Below are positions 44,211-55,644 of a stretch of DNA of 64,000 nt, one piece after another. A model generated the notes under the pieces. That model did not search any database, was not told the origin of the DNA, and saw only the letters and a list, made by a program, of their open reading frames with translations. The stretch is taken from the NCBI RefSeq assembly GCF_000413315.1, contig NZ_KE340297.1, positions 1,806,581-1,870,580 of the forward strand, given 5' to 3'. Position 1 is the first letter of the stretch, and each line of letters starts with the position of its first letter. Source of the stretch: Propionibacterium sp. oral taxon 192 str. F0372 (GTDB lineage: Bacteria > Actinomycetota > Actinomycetes > Propionibacteriales > Propionibacteriaceae). Position numbers and translations under genes: made by a program.

Positions 44211-45587
44211 GTGATGTTGATCGGTGGACGGTGGCGGCACAAGCTGCTGAAGATGTGGCCGGGGCTGCCCGGCAGCGGTGCGGAGTTCTGGCGCTCCACT
44301 CGTGATGAGATGGAGAACGTACTGCGCTACTCGTGTGCCACCATCGTCGCTTTCCTTGTCACTCGCAACCTCTTCCACACCGGCGCCATCGACCTCACCG
44401 GTTCGCTCGCAGCTCTGCTCATCTCGCGAGCCTCGTTGCGAGGCTCATTTCGTGCCGGGCTGATCAGGGTGTCGGCCGTGGGCGTAGGTATCCTGCTGGC
44501 GCTGGTGGTGGCTACCCTGTTTGGTCTGCATTGGTGGTCATTGGGGCTGGTCGTGTTCGGCGGGATGATGCTGGCCAGGTTCCTGCGGCTCGAGTCTCAG
44601 AACTTGGAGGTGGCCATCTCGGCCATGCTCATTCTCGGCGCGGCCACTTCAGAGATCGCTGCCTGGCAGCGTTTTGCGGCGACGATGGCGGGCACCCTCA
44701 TCGGCATCGTCGTTCCATTGCTCATCCCGAGACGGGTGCGTGTGGGCGATCTTGCCTCGGCAGTGGAACTTGTCGTGCTGCGGCTTTCGGAGGTCTGCGA
44801 CAGCGCGGCTGGGTATTTGTCCGGCAATCAGCTCACCAATCGGGCCGTAGATCGATGGCTGGGTGATACTTACCAGATCTCCCCGCTGATCGCCCGGGCC
44901 ACCGTGGCACTCAACGAGGCCGATGATGTGAGAAGACTGAACACCCGGCAGATATATGACGCCGATGTTGTCCCGCTGCTGCGCGGGCACCTGGCGAATC
45001 TGGAGAAGGCGCAGCTAGCCACACGGCACCTGTTCTTGGTGATGAACAGCCGGATACAGCATGCTCCGCTAGGCAGTGAGGAATTGGCACGTCGGCTGGG
45101 AAAAGCATTCGAGGAACTGTCATCGATTCTCGCCGGCTACGGTTGGCTGGTGCAGGCCGATGGCCTAGGCGACGAGCGCACCTCCGATGAACAGTTCCGG
45201 GCCATCTTGGTATCGAAGGAACACATGGGGCAACAGTTGGCCCTGCTGGCTACCAGCGATGACCAAGAGCTGGTTGTTTGGTGGGCCGGTTCCGGGATTG
45301 CCCCGGCGATGGAACAAGTCGTCGCACAACTTGATCTGGCCAGTCATCCCGCACGTATGGAGGAATGGAAATCCTCCCAGTTGGGCAAGGTCCTGCCGGG
45401 CGGCCGGATTGGACCACGCATCCGTTCCCCATGGGGATTGTTTGTGCAGAAGCGACTGCATGATCGGGCACGCACGTTGCGGCAGGTCTATCCGGAAGGG
45501 GTCAACGAGGTATCGGCCACCGACACCACCACCTTGCTTCCGGCCATTAAAGAGGATGGAAAGGGTCCGGCTGGCGAGGGTGAGTGA
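44211..45587 (+). CDS. FUSC / aromatic acid exporter family membrane protein
   Basis: 458 residues. The N-terminal half (~30-175) carries about six hydrophobic spans (RYSCATIVAFLVTRNLF, AALLISRASLRGSFRAG, VGVGILLALVVATLFG, FAATMAGTLIGIVVPLLI); the C-terminal half is soluble and helical. This fits the FUSC/ArAE exporter superfamily. Start GTG 44211 or ATG 44214; no clear Shine-Dalgarno. Substrate unknown; aromatic-acid export is only a family association. Confidence 0.75.
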   Translation: MMLIGGRWRHKLLKMWPGLPGSGAEFWRSTRDEMENVLRYSCATIVAFLVTRNLFHTGAIDLTGSLAALLISRASLRGSFRAGLIRVSAVGVGILLALVVATLFGLHWWSLGLVVFGGMMLARFLRLESQNLEVAISAMLILGAATSEIAAWQRFAATMAGTLIGIVVPLLIPRRVRVGDLASAVELVVLRLSEVCDSAAGYLSGNQLTNRAVDRWLGDTYQISPLIARATVALNEADDVRRLNTRQIYDADVVPLLRGHLANLEKAQLATRHLFLVMNSRIQHAPLGSEELARRLGKAFEELSSILAGYGWLVQADGLGDERTSDEQFRAILVSKEHMGQQLALLATSDDQELVVWWAGSGIAPAMEQVVAQLDLASHPARMEEWKSSQLGKVLPGGRIGPRIRSPWGLFVQKRLHDRARTLRQVYPEGVNEVSATDTTTLLPAIKEDGKGPAGEGE

Positions 45588-45749
45588 GTTGCGGGTACCG
45601 TACCGACGCCCGACTGCTCGACAGGGACATTCCCAAGTTGATGCTTGTCTGCCAGTCGCAGGGTCGGGATGCAAAGCCGATGGCCGATGATTCGTCCGCG
45701 ACCGTAGGCGCGGTTGTGGCTTAAGAATGGCACATGGTGCTTAAGCAGC

Positions 45750-46256
45750 TCACTTATCCGGGGCCACCGGTGGCTGAGCTGACCACGGGAAGACAATCCA
45801 TTTCGAGGTGGACTTCCACACGAAGTCGGGCTTGACGCTGGTGGTTGGTTTCTCATAGATCACCGCTGAGCGCACCTCAGCACCAAATTTCGTGAGCAGT
45901 TCCAGAACCAGGGCGAGGGTACGGCCGGAGTCCACGACGTCGTCGACGACGAGCACCCGTTTACCGCGGATCGAGTCGATGTCAAGCATCGGGGCGAGCA
46001 GCACCGGGTCGGGTAACGTCGCCTCCACATCGGTATAGAACTCGACGTTAATCGCGTCGGTGAGCTTCACTCCCAAGGAATAGGTGAGAGCTCCAGCGGG
46101 GATCATGCCACCGCGGGCCACGCCGATCAGTACCTCCGGGTTGAAGCCGGAATCAGCAATCTCCTGCGCCAATTCCCGGCTCATCACCGCAAAATCGTTC
46201 CAGGTAAGAATCTCTTTGTCACTCAACTCACTCGAGTCAGCGTGGTAGGCCGTCAT
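45750..46256 (-). CDS. Type I phosphoribosyltransferase (purine PRT-like)
   Basis: 168 residues. The PRPP loop RVLVVDDVVDSGRTLALV (~101-118) and the early VLIGVARGGMIPAGAL mark a type I phosphoribosyltransferase of the xanthine/hypoxanthine group. The C-terminal YEKPTTSVKPDFVWKST and WIVFPW are typical of the actinobacterial group that is often annotated as Gpt-like. Exact purine base unclear. The 160-nt gap to the FUSC gene has only a weak AT-rich GCTTAAG repeat. Confidence 0.85.
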   Translation of the reverse strand: MTAYHADSSELSDKEILTWNDFAVMSRELAQEIADSGFNPEVLIGVARGGMIPAGALTYSLGVKLTDAINVEFYTDVEATLPDPVLLAPMLDIDSIRGKRVLVVDDVVDSGRTLALVLELLTKFGAEVRSAVIYEKPTTSVKPDFVWKSTSKWIVFPWSAQPPVAPDK

Positions 46257-46306
46257 GAATGAAAATCCTACCTAGATCAACTTCGTATCGTCGGGAAGTG
46301 TGGGGC

Positions 46307-46334
46307 TTGATGCGTAGGGATGATCAGCTATCGT
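46307..46334 (+). promoter_or_regulatory. Candidate promoter of transketolase
   Basis: The 308-nt gap before tkt has TTGATG (46307-46312), 16-nt spacer and TATCGT (46329-46334). A 5' leader of about 225 nt would result. I see no riboswitch or ORF in the remainder; AAGGAAACAAA precedes the tkt start. Confidence 0.3.
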
Positions 46335-46564
46335 GTGGGCACGTCCAGATGTGCCGAGGCCAGCGATGGCTTCTGCCCAGTGGATGTTGGGCTCGCAGAC
46401 TCATACGCCGGGGACCATCTGGATCACCCCGGCTGCGATCCGGGCATAAGTGAGTGTGATACCAAGAGCTGCTCAGCCGTAACGATGCTCCAGGACCCGG
46501 ATATAGGATTGGGGGACGATCAACCCGGCCCTCGTTGGCGAGTGGCCAATGACAAGGAAACAAA

Positions 46565-48622
<2,058 letters not shown>

Positions 48623-48690
48623 AACAAGGTGACGAGAGATTACAGGCGAACTGTTCTGTAAGCTCCGGGCACCAACTGGCTGCACGACGG

Positions 48691-48723
48691 GGTCCGAGTC
48701 CGGTGTCGTACCGGGCTCGGACC
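48691..48723 (+). terminator. Terminator hairpin after tkt
   Basis: 13-bp stem GGTCCGAGTCCGG / CCGGGCTCGGACC (one G-T pair), 7-nt loop, followed by TTCGTGT. The remaining ~170 nt to rclA show nothing else. Confidence 0.75.
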
Positions 48724-48895
48724 TTCGTGTCATGAGTTGCGGCACTAGACCTCACCCACCACGCCGTTCAGTTGCTTGGCGGATGTGTGGGAGGGAGGTG
48801 GGATGACGATCTGCTGCGCCAGCCTCAGCCGACCTCGCCCCACCGACCGCCTCTCATGAGTTGTTGGGGATAATCTTGATGGGGTGACGGGTGGA

Positions 48896-50248
48896 TCAGG
48901 CCAGATCTGCGAGCACCTCGTTCAGTGCCTCGGTTGAGGAGGGATGGGTCCAGATACCGTCACGCAACACGTCGGCGGTGAGACCAGCGCGCATGGCTAG
49001 GGCAACCAGATTGACCAGTTCCTGGGAATCTGTGCAGAACAGCGTGACACCGAGGATACGGCGGTCGGTGGCGTCGACGACGAATTTGATGATCCCGTGG
49101 GTCTCCCCGAGAATCTTTGGCCGGGGCATGGCTGCGATCTTCGCCACTGGCTTGCAGGCCACCAGCACCTGGTGACCGGCCTCACGGGCCTGTGCCTCGG
49201 TGAGACCGACCTGCGACAACGGGGGAGTGATGAAGGTCGTGTTCGGTACTGCCACTCGATCGGAACGCCGACGCGAACCAGTCCCAGTCAACTGGTCCCA
49301 CACGATCCGGTTGTCGTCGAGGGAGATGTAGGTGAACTGGGGACCACCGTTAACGTCGCCAACGGCGAAGATATCCTTCACGGAGGTACGCAGTTGATCG
49401 TCCACCACGATGAAACCGCGCTCGTCCACCTCAATGCCAGCAGAAGCCAGGCAGAGATCCGCAGTGACGGGGGTCCTGCCCGTGGCCACCAGCACCGCAT
49501 CGGCTTCCACCCTTGTTCCACCCGCAATGACGGTCACATGATTATCGGACTCCTCAATGGCGTCCACTCGCACTTTGTCGAGGATTGTGACGCCACGATC
49601 GGTGAGGGTCCGCGCGACCTCGGAAGCTACTTCCGGTTCGGCGCTGGGGAGGATTCGTTCCGCAGAGTTCAGCAAAATGACCTGTGCCCCGAAGGCTGCG
49701 AACATACTGGCGAATTCCAAGCCGATGAATCCGGCGCCCACCACGGCCAACCGGGCCGGGAACGGATCGGCGTGCTGGATGGTGGTGGAGTCGTACACGC
49801 GTGGGGAGTCGATGCCGGGGATCTCGGGGCGACGCGGAGTGGTTCCGGTGCCGATGACGATCTGTTTCGCGGTGACCTGTTCGGTACCTGTGGCCGTGGT
49901 GACCTCGACGGTGTGCTCCGCCACGAAACGGGCAGTGCCGTCGATGAGGATGATGTGCGGATCGTCGGCCAGCATGGCGTGGTTCGCAGCGTTGAGCTTA
50001 CCGATCAGCTCATCACGAGATGCCACCGCAGTGGTGAAGAACTGTTGCGGTTCGTCCGAGTCACGTCGGGATTCCGCACTGGTCACCAAATCTTTGGTCG
50101 GCACGCAGGCCACGTTGATGCAGGTGCCGCCGTACATCTGCGGGGAACGTTCCACCAGGGCAACCGTGTGCCCAGCTTTCGCCCATCTCCCGGCAAGGGT
50201 CTTTCCGGCCTTGCCCCATCCGATGACCAGTAGGTCGACGTCGATCAT
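48896..50248 (-). CDS. rclA: RclA-like flavoprotein disulfide reductase
   Basis: 450-residue class I pyridine nucleotide-disulfide oxidoreductase. It matches RclA closely in signature: IGWGKAGKTLAGRWAKAGH (FAD), redox disulfide GGTCINVACVPTK (C43/C48), NAD site VVGAGFIGLEFASMFAAFG, FAD site FAVGDVNGGPQFTYISLDD, and the dimer end IWTHPSSTEALNEVLA. RclA protects against reactive chlorine and reduces Cu(II) in Escherichia coli (family knowledge); the dihydrolipoamide dehydrogenase His-Glu pair region is altered accordingly. GAGGAAGC precedes the start. Stand-alone here, with no rclR regulator visible. Confidence 0.82.
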   Translation of the reverse strand: MIDVDLLVIGWGKAGKTLAGRWAKAGHTVALVERSPQMYGGTCINVACVPTKDLVTSAESRRDSDEPQQFFTTAVASRDELIGKLNAANHAMLADDPHIILIDGTARFVAEHTVEVTTATGTEQVTAKQIVIGTGTTPRRPEIPGIDSPRVYDSTTIQHADPFPARLAVVGAGFIGLEFASMFAAFGAQVILLNSAERILPSAEPEVASEVARTLTDRGVTILDKVRVDAIEESDNHVTVIAGGTRVEADAVLVATGRTPVTADLCLASAGIEVDERGFIVVDDQLRTSVKDIFAVGDVNGGPQFTYISLDDNRIVWDQLTGTGSRRRSDRVAVPNTTFITPPLSQVGLTEAQAREAGHQVLVACKPVAKIAAMPRPKILGETHGIIKFVVDATDRRILGVTLFCTDSQELVNLVALAMRAGLTADVLRDGIWTHPSSTEALNEVLADLA

Positions 50249-51041
50249 GCTTCCTCCTCGTGTCGATCAGTCAACTCCAGAACGGATCATGCCCGCGAAT
50301 TGTTCCCGGACAGATGGTTGTGTGTGGGGGGGGGCTCGCGCTGCGCCAACTCCTATCCATTCATCATGGATCCATGCGGGCACTTTGAAGATGAGTCAAC
50401 TCGTCTCTTGACACGAGTCTGTTGGGGTGAACACACTGATGGCGCAGTCATCGTGATGATGAGCAGCATCGCCGCACAAGTTCTGGCCGAGCGTGAGGAA
50501 CTGTGCAGGTGGCAGCAGTTATCCGGCGAGCCGGAGACTTAGAAGGAACACCGGGGAAAGCAGAACAGGAGTTTCAGTACAACTGGTGGTGCAAGAAAAT
50601 GCTTGCACTGCAAGGTGTGGTCCAAGAGGCTTTGGAGTCTGAAGCTACCCCGATCAGGGTAAATCTGCGCCTGCGCTTAGGGCATAGGAAGATCCATGAT
50701 GACACACGATCAACTCCTTAGATGATGTCAGGGGAGCTGGCGACGCCATTCCTGCAAATCTCATCGAGCGCGCAAGCGCTCCCGGGCTTTACTGCGCTCT
50801 TACCAGGCGGAGCGACTATTGTGACGTCGAGGGCTTGCCCGCCGACCCCAAGCGAACACTCGCGGTGAATGGAACCAGGCTCCGTGCTCAGGATTAGGCC
50901 ACGTTTTTCTATTAGATAAGAGGTGAATCAATCTTCGTCCTAGATTGCTGGCAGAGGAGGGTCTCTCAAAAGATTTTCCTGAGTCGGCAGTGAAAATTTT
51001 CAAGAAAACATGGCGTCTGATATTCAATCCGTTCATGCAAT
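50249..51041. other. Gene-poor degenerate region upstream of the cas2 remnant
   Basis: About 790 nt with only short, unsupported frames. One (50503-50721) reads EQEFQYNWWCKKMLALQG; another, starting at 50945, reads LSKDFPESAVKIFKKTW and is AT-richer than its surroundings. Neither is recognised. No CRISPR repeats (regularly spaced 28-37-nt units) are seen. Given the decayed cas2 downstream, this may be the remains of cas genes, but that is not shown. Confidence 0.35.
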
Positions 51042-51308
51042 ATGATCCAACAGTCATCCGACGTGATGTGTTCGGTTGTTCCCGGGCGAACTCCGATTCT
51101 GAATTCCCCAAAAGTTGGCCTGTCAGATCAGGATACTGGTGGCCGTAGATTCCGTGCCGTTTACCGCCGACGGGTAAGGATCCCCACTTATCTCTGCGAA
51201 CTTGGCCAGTACCTGGGAGGTTATTTTGAGAATGATGAATTCCGGCGATTTACCTGCGCTCCCTGGTCAGCTCTGAGCATCCCACTGGGAACCGGAGTCC
51301 GATGGTGA
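51042..51308 (+). pseudogene. Unrecognised ORF directly 5' of cas2, possibly a cas1 3' remnant
   Basis: 88-residue frame ending TGA one base before the cas2 ATG, the position cas1 would occupy. Its C-terminal part (PTYLCELGQYLGGYFENDE) is compatible with the last helix of a Cas1 protein, but no Cas1 catalytic residue is present and I cannot claim the family. The N-terminal part looks like random frame. Confidence 0.2.
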
Positions 51309-51309
51309 C

Positions 51310-51449
51310 ATGTGGTCTGTCGTCATGTTTGATCTGCCCGTGCAGACCAGAAAGCAGCGAGGTGAAGCAGCAGTATCTCAACATCTACTCCTGAACCTCG
51401 AGTACCGGCAGGCCCATTTAGTGTTTATGTGAGGTTCACGCCTAGATAG
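51310..51449 (+). pseudogene. cas2: cas2 remnant with a one-base frameshift
   Basis: From ATG 51310 the frame gives WSVVMFDLPVQTRKQRGEAA and QHLLLNLEYRQAH, the N-terminus expected of type II-like Cas2 (MFDLPV with the metal aspartate, then a helix and LGY-like turn). It then runs into a stop at 51433. Shifting by one base at 51416/51417 restores TTT AGT GTT TAT GTG, i.e. FSVYVRFTPR, the Cas2 beta-strand that must follow; a lost G in CAG-TTT explains it. In the restored frame stops follow at 51447, and the last third of the protein is gone. No other intact cas gene or array lies nearby. Confidence 0.72.
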
Positions 51450-51539
51450 TAAAACAGGTCCTGCTGAGCCGGCTGAACCCAGCCGAACAGGGCAGATCTG
51501 AAAAATCTAACGTGCTGATCGGGCCCGTCATCGACCCGC

Positions 51540-53033
51540 TCATCGCGCAAACTCGGCCATCTCGGTGAACTCGGCGTCTACCTCAGGTGCTCGGGTGAGC
51601 AGGGAAACGATCATCGTCACCACGATGTTCGCCGCAAAACCGGGGATGATCTCGTACAACTCGTTCCACGGTGTGTACTGCCAGGTGAAGACCACCACGG
51701 CACTCACCACCAGACCGGCAAGGGTGCCCTGGGTAGTGAGCCGACGCCAGAACAGGGACAGCAGGATGATCGGCCCGAAGCAGGCACCGAAACCGGCCCA
51801 GGCGAAGGCGACTAGGGCAAGAATCGTGTCGTTCTGGGTCCAAGCCAGCACTGCGGCCACCAAAGCGACGAACAGCACCCCCAACCGACCCAGCCATACC
51901 TGGTTGCGCGGGGAAAGAGTGCGCTTGAAGAATACTCGCGCCAGATCGTGCACCAATGCCGAGGAGCAGACGATGAGTTGGGAAGACACCGTCGACATGA
52001 TGGCCGCTAGTACCGCGGCCAGGATAAACCCGGCAATGAGTGGATGCAGTAACAGCGACGACAACGCCAAGAAAACCGTTTCTGGATCGTCGAGATGCTT
52101 GTCGGGATGCTGATTGAACCAGGCCAACCCTGCGAGGCCTGTGACCACCGCGCCGCTCATCGATGCCACCATCCAGGTAATGCCCACGCGGCGGGCGTGG
52201 CGGGCATCTGCCGAGGAACGTAACGCCATAAACCGCACGATGATGTGCGGCTGGCCGAAATAGCCTAGGCCCCAGGCAACCGAGGAGATCATTGCAACCA
52301 GCGCAACGCCTAGCCCAGCAGAGGTGTCCGGCAGCAGCGAGAAGGCACGCGGGTTCGTCAGGGTTACCGCGCCCACCAGATTGCCCGGCCCTACCTCAAT
52401 GACTGCTAGCACCGGCACCAGGATGAGTGCCCCCATGATCAGTAAACCCTGCATCATGTCGGTATAGGAGGCACCGATGAACCCGCCGAAGAAGGTGTAC
52501 AGCACGGTCACCCCAGCCACTACGAGCATGCCCACTCGGTAAGAAGATCCGAAGGAATTCTCGAAGAAAACCCCGCCTGACACCATCCCCGAGGAAACAT
52601 AGAAGGTGAAAAAGGTGAGAATGACAAGGCCAGACACAATGCGCAGTGCCCGGCTGGAGTCGTGCAGGCGATTCTCCAGGAAGGAGGGAATCGTGATCGA
52701 GTTTCCCGCCACTTCCGAATAGGTGCGCAGTCTGGGGGCGACGATCTTCCAGTTCACCCACGCCCCGATGGTTAACCCGATGGCGATCCACGCGTCGGCC
52801 AATCCCGTTACGTACAGGCCGCCTGGAAGCCCCAGTAACAGCCACCCTGACATATCCGAGGCTCCCGCGGAAAGGGCCGCGACGACGGGAGACAGGGAGC
52901 GCCCGCCGAGCATGTAGTCGTCGAGGTTGTTAGTGCGCCCGTTGGCCCATAGACCGATCCCGATCATGGATGCGAAATAGATGACAATCGCCACCAGTTG
53001 GAAGATCTGATCTAAGGGCATGAGGATTCCCAT
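51540..53033 (-). CDS. putP: Sodium/proline symporter
   Basis: 497-residue member of the sodium:solute symporter family with about 13 membrane spans. PutP-type features: IGIGLWANGRTNNLDDYMLG, GGRSLSPVVAALSAGASDMSG (TM2, with Na+-site residues), LLGLPGGLYVTGLADAWIAI, and VAWGLGYFGQPHIIVRFMA. ATG 53033 is the likely start; ATG 53021 is in frame and also possible. No putA is in the window, so proline may serve osmoprotection or catabolism elsewhere. Confidence 0.92.
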   Translation of the reverse strand: MGILMPLDQIFQLVAIVIYFASMIGIGLWANGRTNNLDDYMLGGRSLSPVVAALSAGASDMSGWLLLGLPGGLYVTGLADAWIAIGLTIGAWVNWKIVAPRLRTYSEVAGNSITIPSFLENRLHDSSRALRIVSGLVILTFFTFYVSSGMVSGGVFFENSFGSSYRVGMLVVAGVTVLYTFFGGFIGASYTDMMQGLLIMGALILVPVLAVIEVGPGNLVGAVTLTNPRAFSLLPDTSAGLGVALVAMISSVAWGLGYFGQPHIIVRFMALRSSADARHARRVGITWMVASMSGAVVTGLAGLAWFNQHPDKHLDDPETVFLALSSLLLHPLIAGFILAAVLAAIMSTVSSQLIVCSSALVHDLARVFFKRTLSPRNQVWLGRLGVLFVALVAAVLAWTQNDTILALVAFAWAGFGACFGPIILLSLFWRRLTTQGTLAGLVVSAVVVFTWQYTPWNELYEIIPGFAANIVVTMIVSLLTRAPEVDAEFTEMAEFAR

Positions 53034-53166
53034 CTCGGCTTGCGGCGTCGCGGACCGGACGCCAGACCCAAAATCTACTTGTCCGATGCGCTGTCTCTGC
53101 ATTCATGTCAGGATGCGTCGTGTGATGCAGGGAATCACCCCGGATGCTGACGGGATGCTCGAGCCC

Positions 53167-53715
53167 TCACAGCTCCTTCATCAGCAGCATCCGAGCCAAT
53201 CTCTCATTGCCCATCACGTTGGCCAAGTGCGTCAGCTGATTCTCCTCGTAGGCTTGACTGAACACGGCGATGTCTAGGCTGAGGATCTTTCGGAAGGCCT
53301 CCACTGCGGTCTGCCCACCCGCTGCCGCGACCTGTTCCCCGTGGCGGGTTACCAGATCGAACATGGCGATCGGGTAACGTACCGGCAGCCCTAGCCGCAC
53401 GTGCACCTGACCGATCCTGATGCGCGCCTCGGCATAGGTCAAATCGTAGGTGCCGCTGAATAATTCGATGAACCAATTCGCGAGGGTCTTGGCCAATACA
53501 TCGAGTGGATAAGGGGCGATGTATTCAGCGGTCTGCTCGGCGGCTAGGATGCGTCCCGCGAAATCCTGGGCGAAGGTCATTGAGCGTTCCTTCGCTCGCT
53601 CGTACAAGGAACCCAGAAGCTGACAATCCTCGGGAGTGACATTGATCCAGCTCAGCAGTTCGGCGGCCACGTCGGGCCCGGTGATCTCCCAGCTTTTGTG
53701 TTGCGGCATGTCCAT
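53167..53715 (-). CDS. Single-domain protoglobin (globin-coupled-sensor globin)
   Basis: 182 residues. It matches the protoglobin fold: N-terminal WINVTPEDCQLLGSLY, IGQVHVRLGLPVRYPIAMFD with the proximal histidine region, and DIAVFSQAYEENQLTHLAN. No output domain (methyl-acceptor, GGDEF) is present, so it is a stand-alone haem protein binding O2/NO/CO or a sensor with an unknown partner. ATG 53715 has GAGG 8 nt upstream; the longer frame to 53796 is arginine-rich and unlike the family. Lies between putP and fumC, separated by 130-200 nt. Confidence 0.75.
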   Translation of the reverse strand: MDMPQHKSWEITGPDVAAELLSWINVTPEDCQLLGSLYERAKERSMTFAQDFAGRILAAEQTAEYIAPYPLDVLAKTLANWFIELFSGTYDLTYAEARIRIGQVHVRLGLPVRYPIAMFDLVTRHGEQVAAAGGQTAVEAFRKILSLDIAVFSQAYEENQLTHLANVMGNERLARMLLMKEL

Positions 53716-53880
53716 GGATGATGTCCTCTCGCTCGGCAGCCGCAGGTAGCGGTACCGTTGTTTCCTTGATTCTCGCTCCCACATCGCATCCTGCACCCGA
53801 GCATGACAGCTGACAATTCCGGGCTGCTACCAAGCGCCGCCGTCCTTCTAATAGCGGCGAACACAATTCGGTCCGCAGCA

Positions 53881-53913
53881 GACGGGCCGTACCTGAAAAT
53901 GATACGGCCCGTC
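53881..53913 (-). terminator. Terminator of fumC
   Basis: 11-bp perfect stem GACGGGCCGTA / TACGGCCCGTC with an 11-nt loop, 18 nt beyond the fumC stop. Confidence 0.75.
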
Positions 53914-53931
53914 CTAGGTTGATGCGATGGA

Positions 53932-55335
53932 TCAGTCCTCTGCAGCACTCGGATGGGTCATATCCATCGGGATGACCCACTTGTCGAACTCCTCATCGGT
54001 GACGAAGCCCAGGGCAAGAGCAGACTCGCGCAGCGAGGTTCCCTCATGGTGGGCCTTCTTCGCGATCTTGGAGGCCTTGTCGTAGCCGATGTGACGGTTC
54101 AAGGCGGTGACCTGCATCAGGTTGATCTCGAGATCGTGGGCGATCTTCTCGCGGTTTGGCTCAATGCCGTAGGCACAGTTGTCGTTGAACGAAACGCAGG
54201 TGTCGCCCAGTAACTGAATGGATTCCAGTACGCACCAAGCCATGACCGGCTTATAGACGTTCAACTGGAAATTGCCCTGCGAACCGGCAAAACCGACCGT
54301 CGCATCGTTGCCGAAGACCTTGGTGGCCACCATGGTCATGGCCTCGCACTGGGTTGGGTTCACCTTGCCCGGCATGATCGATGAGCCCGGTTCATTCTCT
54401 GGGATGAGCAACTCACCCAGACCGTTGCGGGGGCCGGATGCGTACCAGCGCACGTCGTTGGCGATCTTCATCAGGGCGTCGGCCAACACCCGCAGGGCAC
54501 CCGACACCAGCACCAAAGCATCGTGGGCGCTCAGCGCGGCGAACAGGTTGTCGGCCTGGACGAAGTCAATGCCGGTCTCCTCGGAGATCTTCTTGGCGGC
54601 CAACTGGCCGAACTTCGGGTGGGCATTCAATCCGGTGCCGACGGCAGTGCCACCGATCGCCAGCTCGCGGGCTCGGGATTCGGCGTATTTGATGCCGTCC
54701 AGGGCGAAGTCGATCTGGGCTACCCAGGAGGAGATGACTTGACCCAGCAGGATCGGGGTTGCGTCCTGCAGGTGAGTGCGCCCAGGCATGACAATATCCA
54801 TGTATTCCTTGGCCTTGGCGTCCAAGGTATCACGCAGCTTCATGATGCGTGGGTACATGTTTTTCAGCTCGCACACCACGGCGATGTGCATGGCGGTTGG
54901 GAAGGTGTCGTTAGAGGACTGGCCGCGGTTCACATGGTCGTTGGGGTGGACCGGGGCTTTAGAGCCCAGTTCACCACCGGCGATCTCAATCGCGCGGTTA
55001 GAGATGACCTCATTGGTGTTCATATTCGACTGGGTGCCGGAACCGGTCTGGAAGACCACCAGCGGGAAGTGTTCGTCGAGTTTGCCTGCGATGACATCGT
55101 CGGCAGCCTGGACGATCAGGTCGGCGATGTCGGCGGGCAACTCTCCGAGCTCGCCATTGGCTTGGGCAGCGGACTTCTTCAGCACGCCCAAGGCGCGCAC
55201 CATGGGGCGGTTCCACACGAAGGTGGGCCGACCGATGTCAAAGTTCTGCAGGGAACGTTGGGTCTGGGCACCCCAGTAGCGGTCACCTTCGACCTCGATC
55301 GTGCCCATGGAATCGGATTCGATGCGTGGAGACAT
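53932..55335 (-). CDS. fumC: Fumarate hydratase class II
   Basis: 467-residue iron-independent fumarase interconverting malate and fumarate. Features: [10 protein letters not shown]-like N-terminus ([20 protein letters not shown]), [39 protein letters not shown] and the lyase signature [17 protein letters not shown]. In propionic-acid bacteria this step leads to succinate. It is divergent from the riboswitch-controlled importer, with 150 nt between its ATG and the riboswitch core. Confidence 0.96.
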   Translation of the reverse strand: MSPRIESDSMGTIEVEGDRYWGAQTQRSLQNFDIGRPTFVWNRPMVRALGVLKKSAAQANGELGELPADIADLIVQAADDVIAGKLDEHFPLVVFQTGSGTQSNMNTNEVISNRAIEIAGGELGSKAPVHPNDHVNRGQSSNDTFPTAMHIAVVCELKNMYPRIMKLRDTLDAKAKEYMDIVMPGRTHLQDATPILLGQVISSWVAQIDFALDGIKYAESRARELAIGGTAVGTGLNAHPKFGQLAAKKISEETGIDFVQADNLFAALSAHDALVLVSGALRVLADALMKIANDVRWYASGPRNGLGELLIPENEPGSSIMPGKVNPTQCEAMTMVATKVFGNDATVGFAGSQGNFQLNVYKPVMAWCVLESIQLLGDTCVSFNDNCAYGIEPNREKIAHDLEINLMQVTALNRHIGYDKASKIAKKAHHEGTSLRESALALGFVTDEEFDKWVIPMDMTHPSAAED

Positions 55336-55484
55336 GCCTTAATCTTACCTGCAAGCCTCGTGGCGTGTGGGGCAGGGTGATCTGTATAGGAAGCTCGTGC
55401 GGATTGTGCCGGTGAGGGCCTAGGCAGGCAAGGCGTGGAGCAGGGCGAGGATTGATCGTGCATCCGCCCAGTTGCGGTAAATTT

Positions 55485-55600
55485 CATTGCGGTCCCCGTC
55501 GGTTTCGCGTAGGCTGCCGAGCACGTTGAATCTGGTGCGATTCCAGAGCTGTCCCGCAACGGTGTGACGATTGCCTCGTCGAGCCCGACCTTCGCTATTT
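55485..55600 (+). promoter_or_regulatory. Cobalamin riboswitch
   Basis: The conserved core GAATCTGGTGCGATTCCAGA continues into GCTGTCCCGCAACGGT (together about 55528-55563). These bases match the cobalamin riboswitch elements GGTG...AntCC and GCtG-CCCGCaACgGT. A B12-box-like GAGCCCGACCTTCG follows at 55580-55593, and the 5' part (GGTCCCCGTCGGTTTCGCG, from 55491) can pair into the outer stem; boundaries are approximate. It ends about 45 nt before the permease start, so B12 should lower expression of the importer, by translation or termination. Confidence 0.82.
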
Positions 55601-55644
55601 TTGACAATGACTCACTGACTCACTTGGAGCGGAGAACTCTTTTC

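Noticed and set aside
44211-44213. Fluoride riboswitch for the crcB pair
   Set aside because: The upstream region of crcB is coding sequence of the overlapping GroES-like gene, and no such element is seen in the window.
45719-45746. GCTTAAG inverted repeat after the phosphoribosyltransferase gene
   Set aside because: Short, AT-rich stem with a 14-nt loop and no T tract; too weak to call as a terminator.
49097-50233. 378-residue plus-strand ORF opposite rclA
   Set aside because: Antisense shadow; rclA on the other strand has complete FAD/NAD/disulfide motifs.
50249-51540. CRISPR array beside the cas2 remnant
   Set aside because: No regularly spaced direct repeats could be found by eye on either strand.
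54523-55380. 285-residue plus-strand ORF opposite fumC
   Set aside because: Antisense to a perfectly conserved fumarase.
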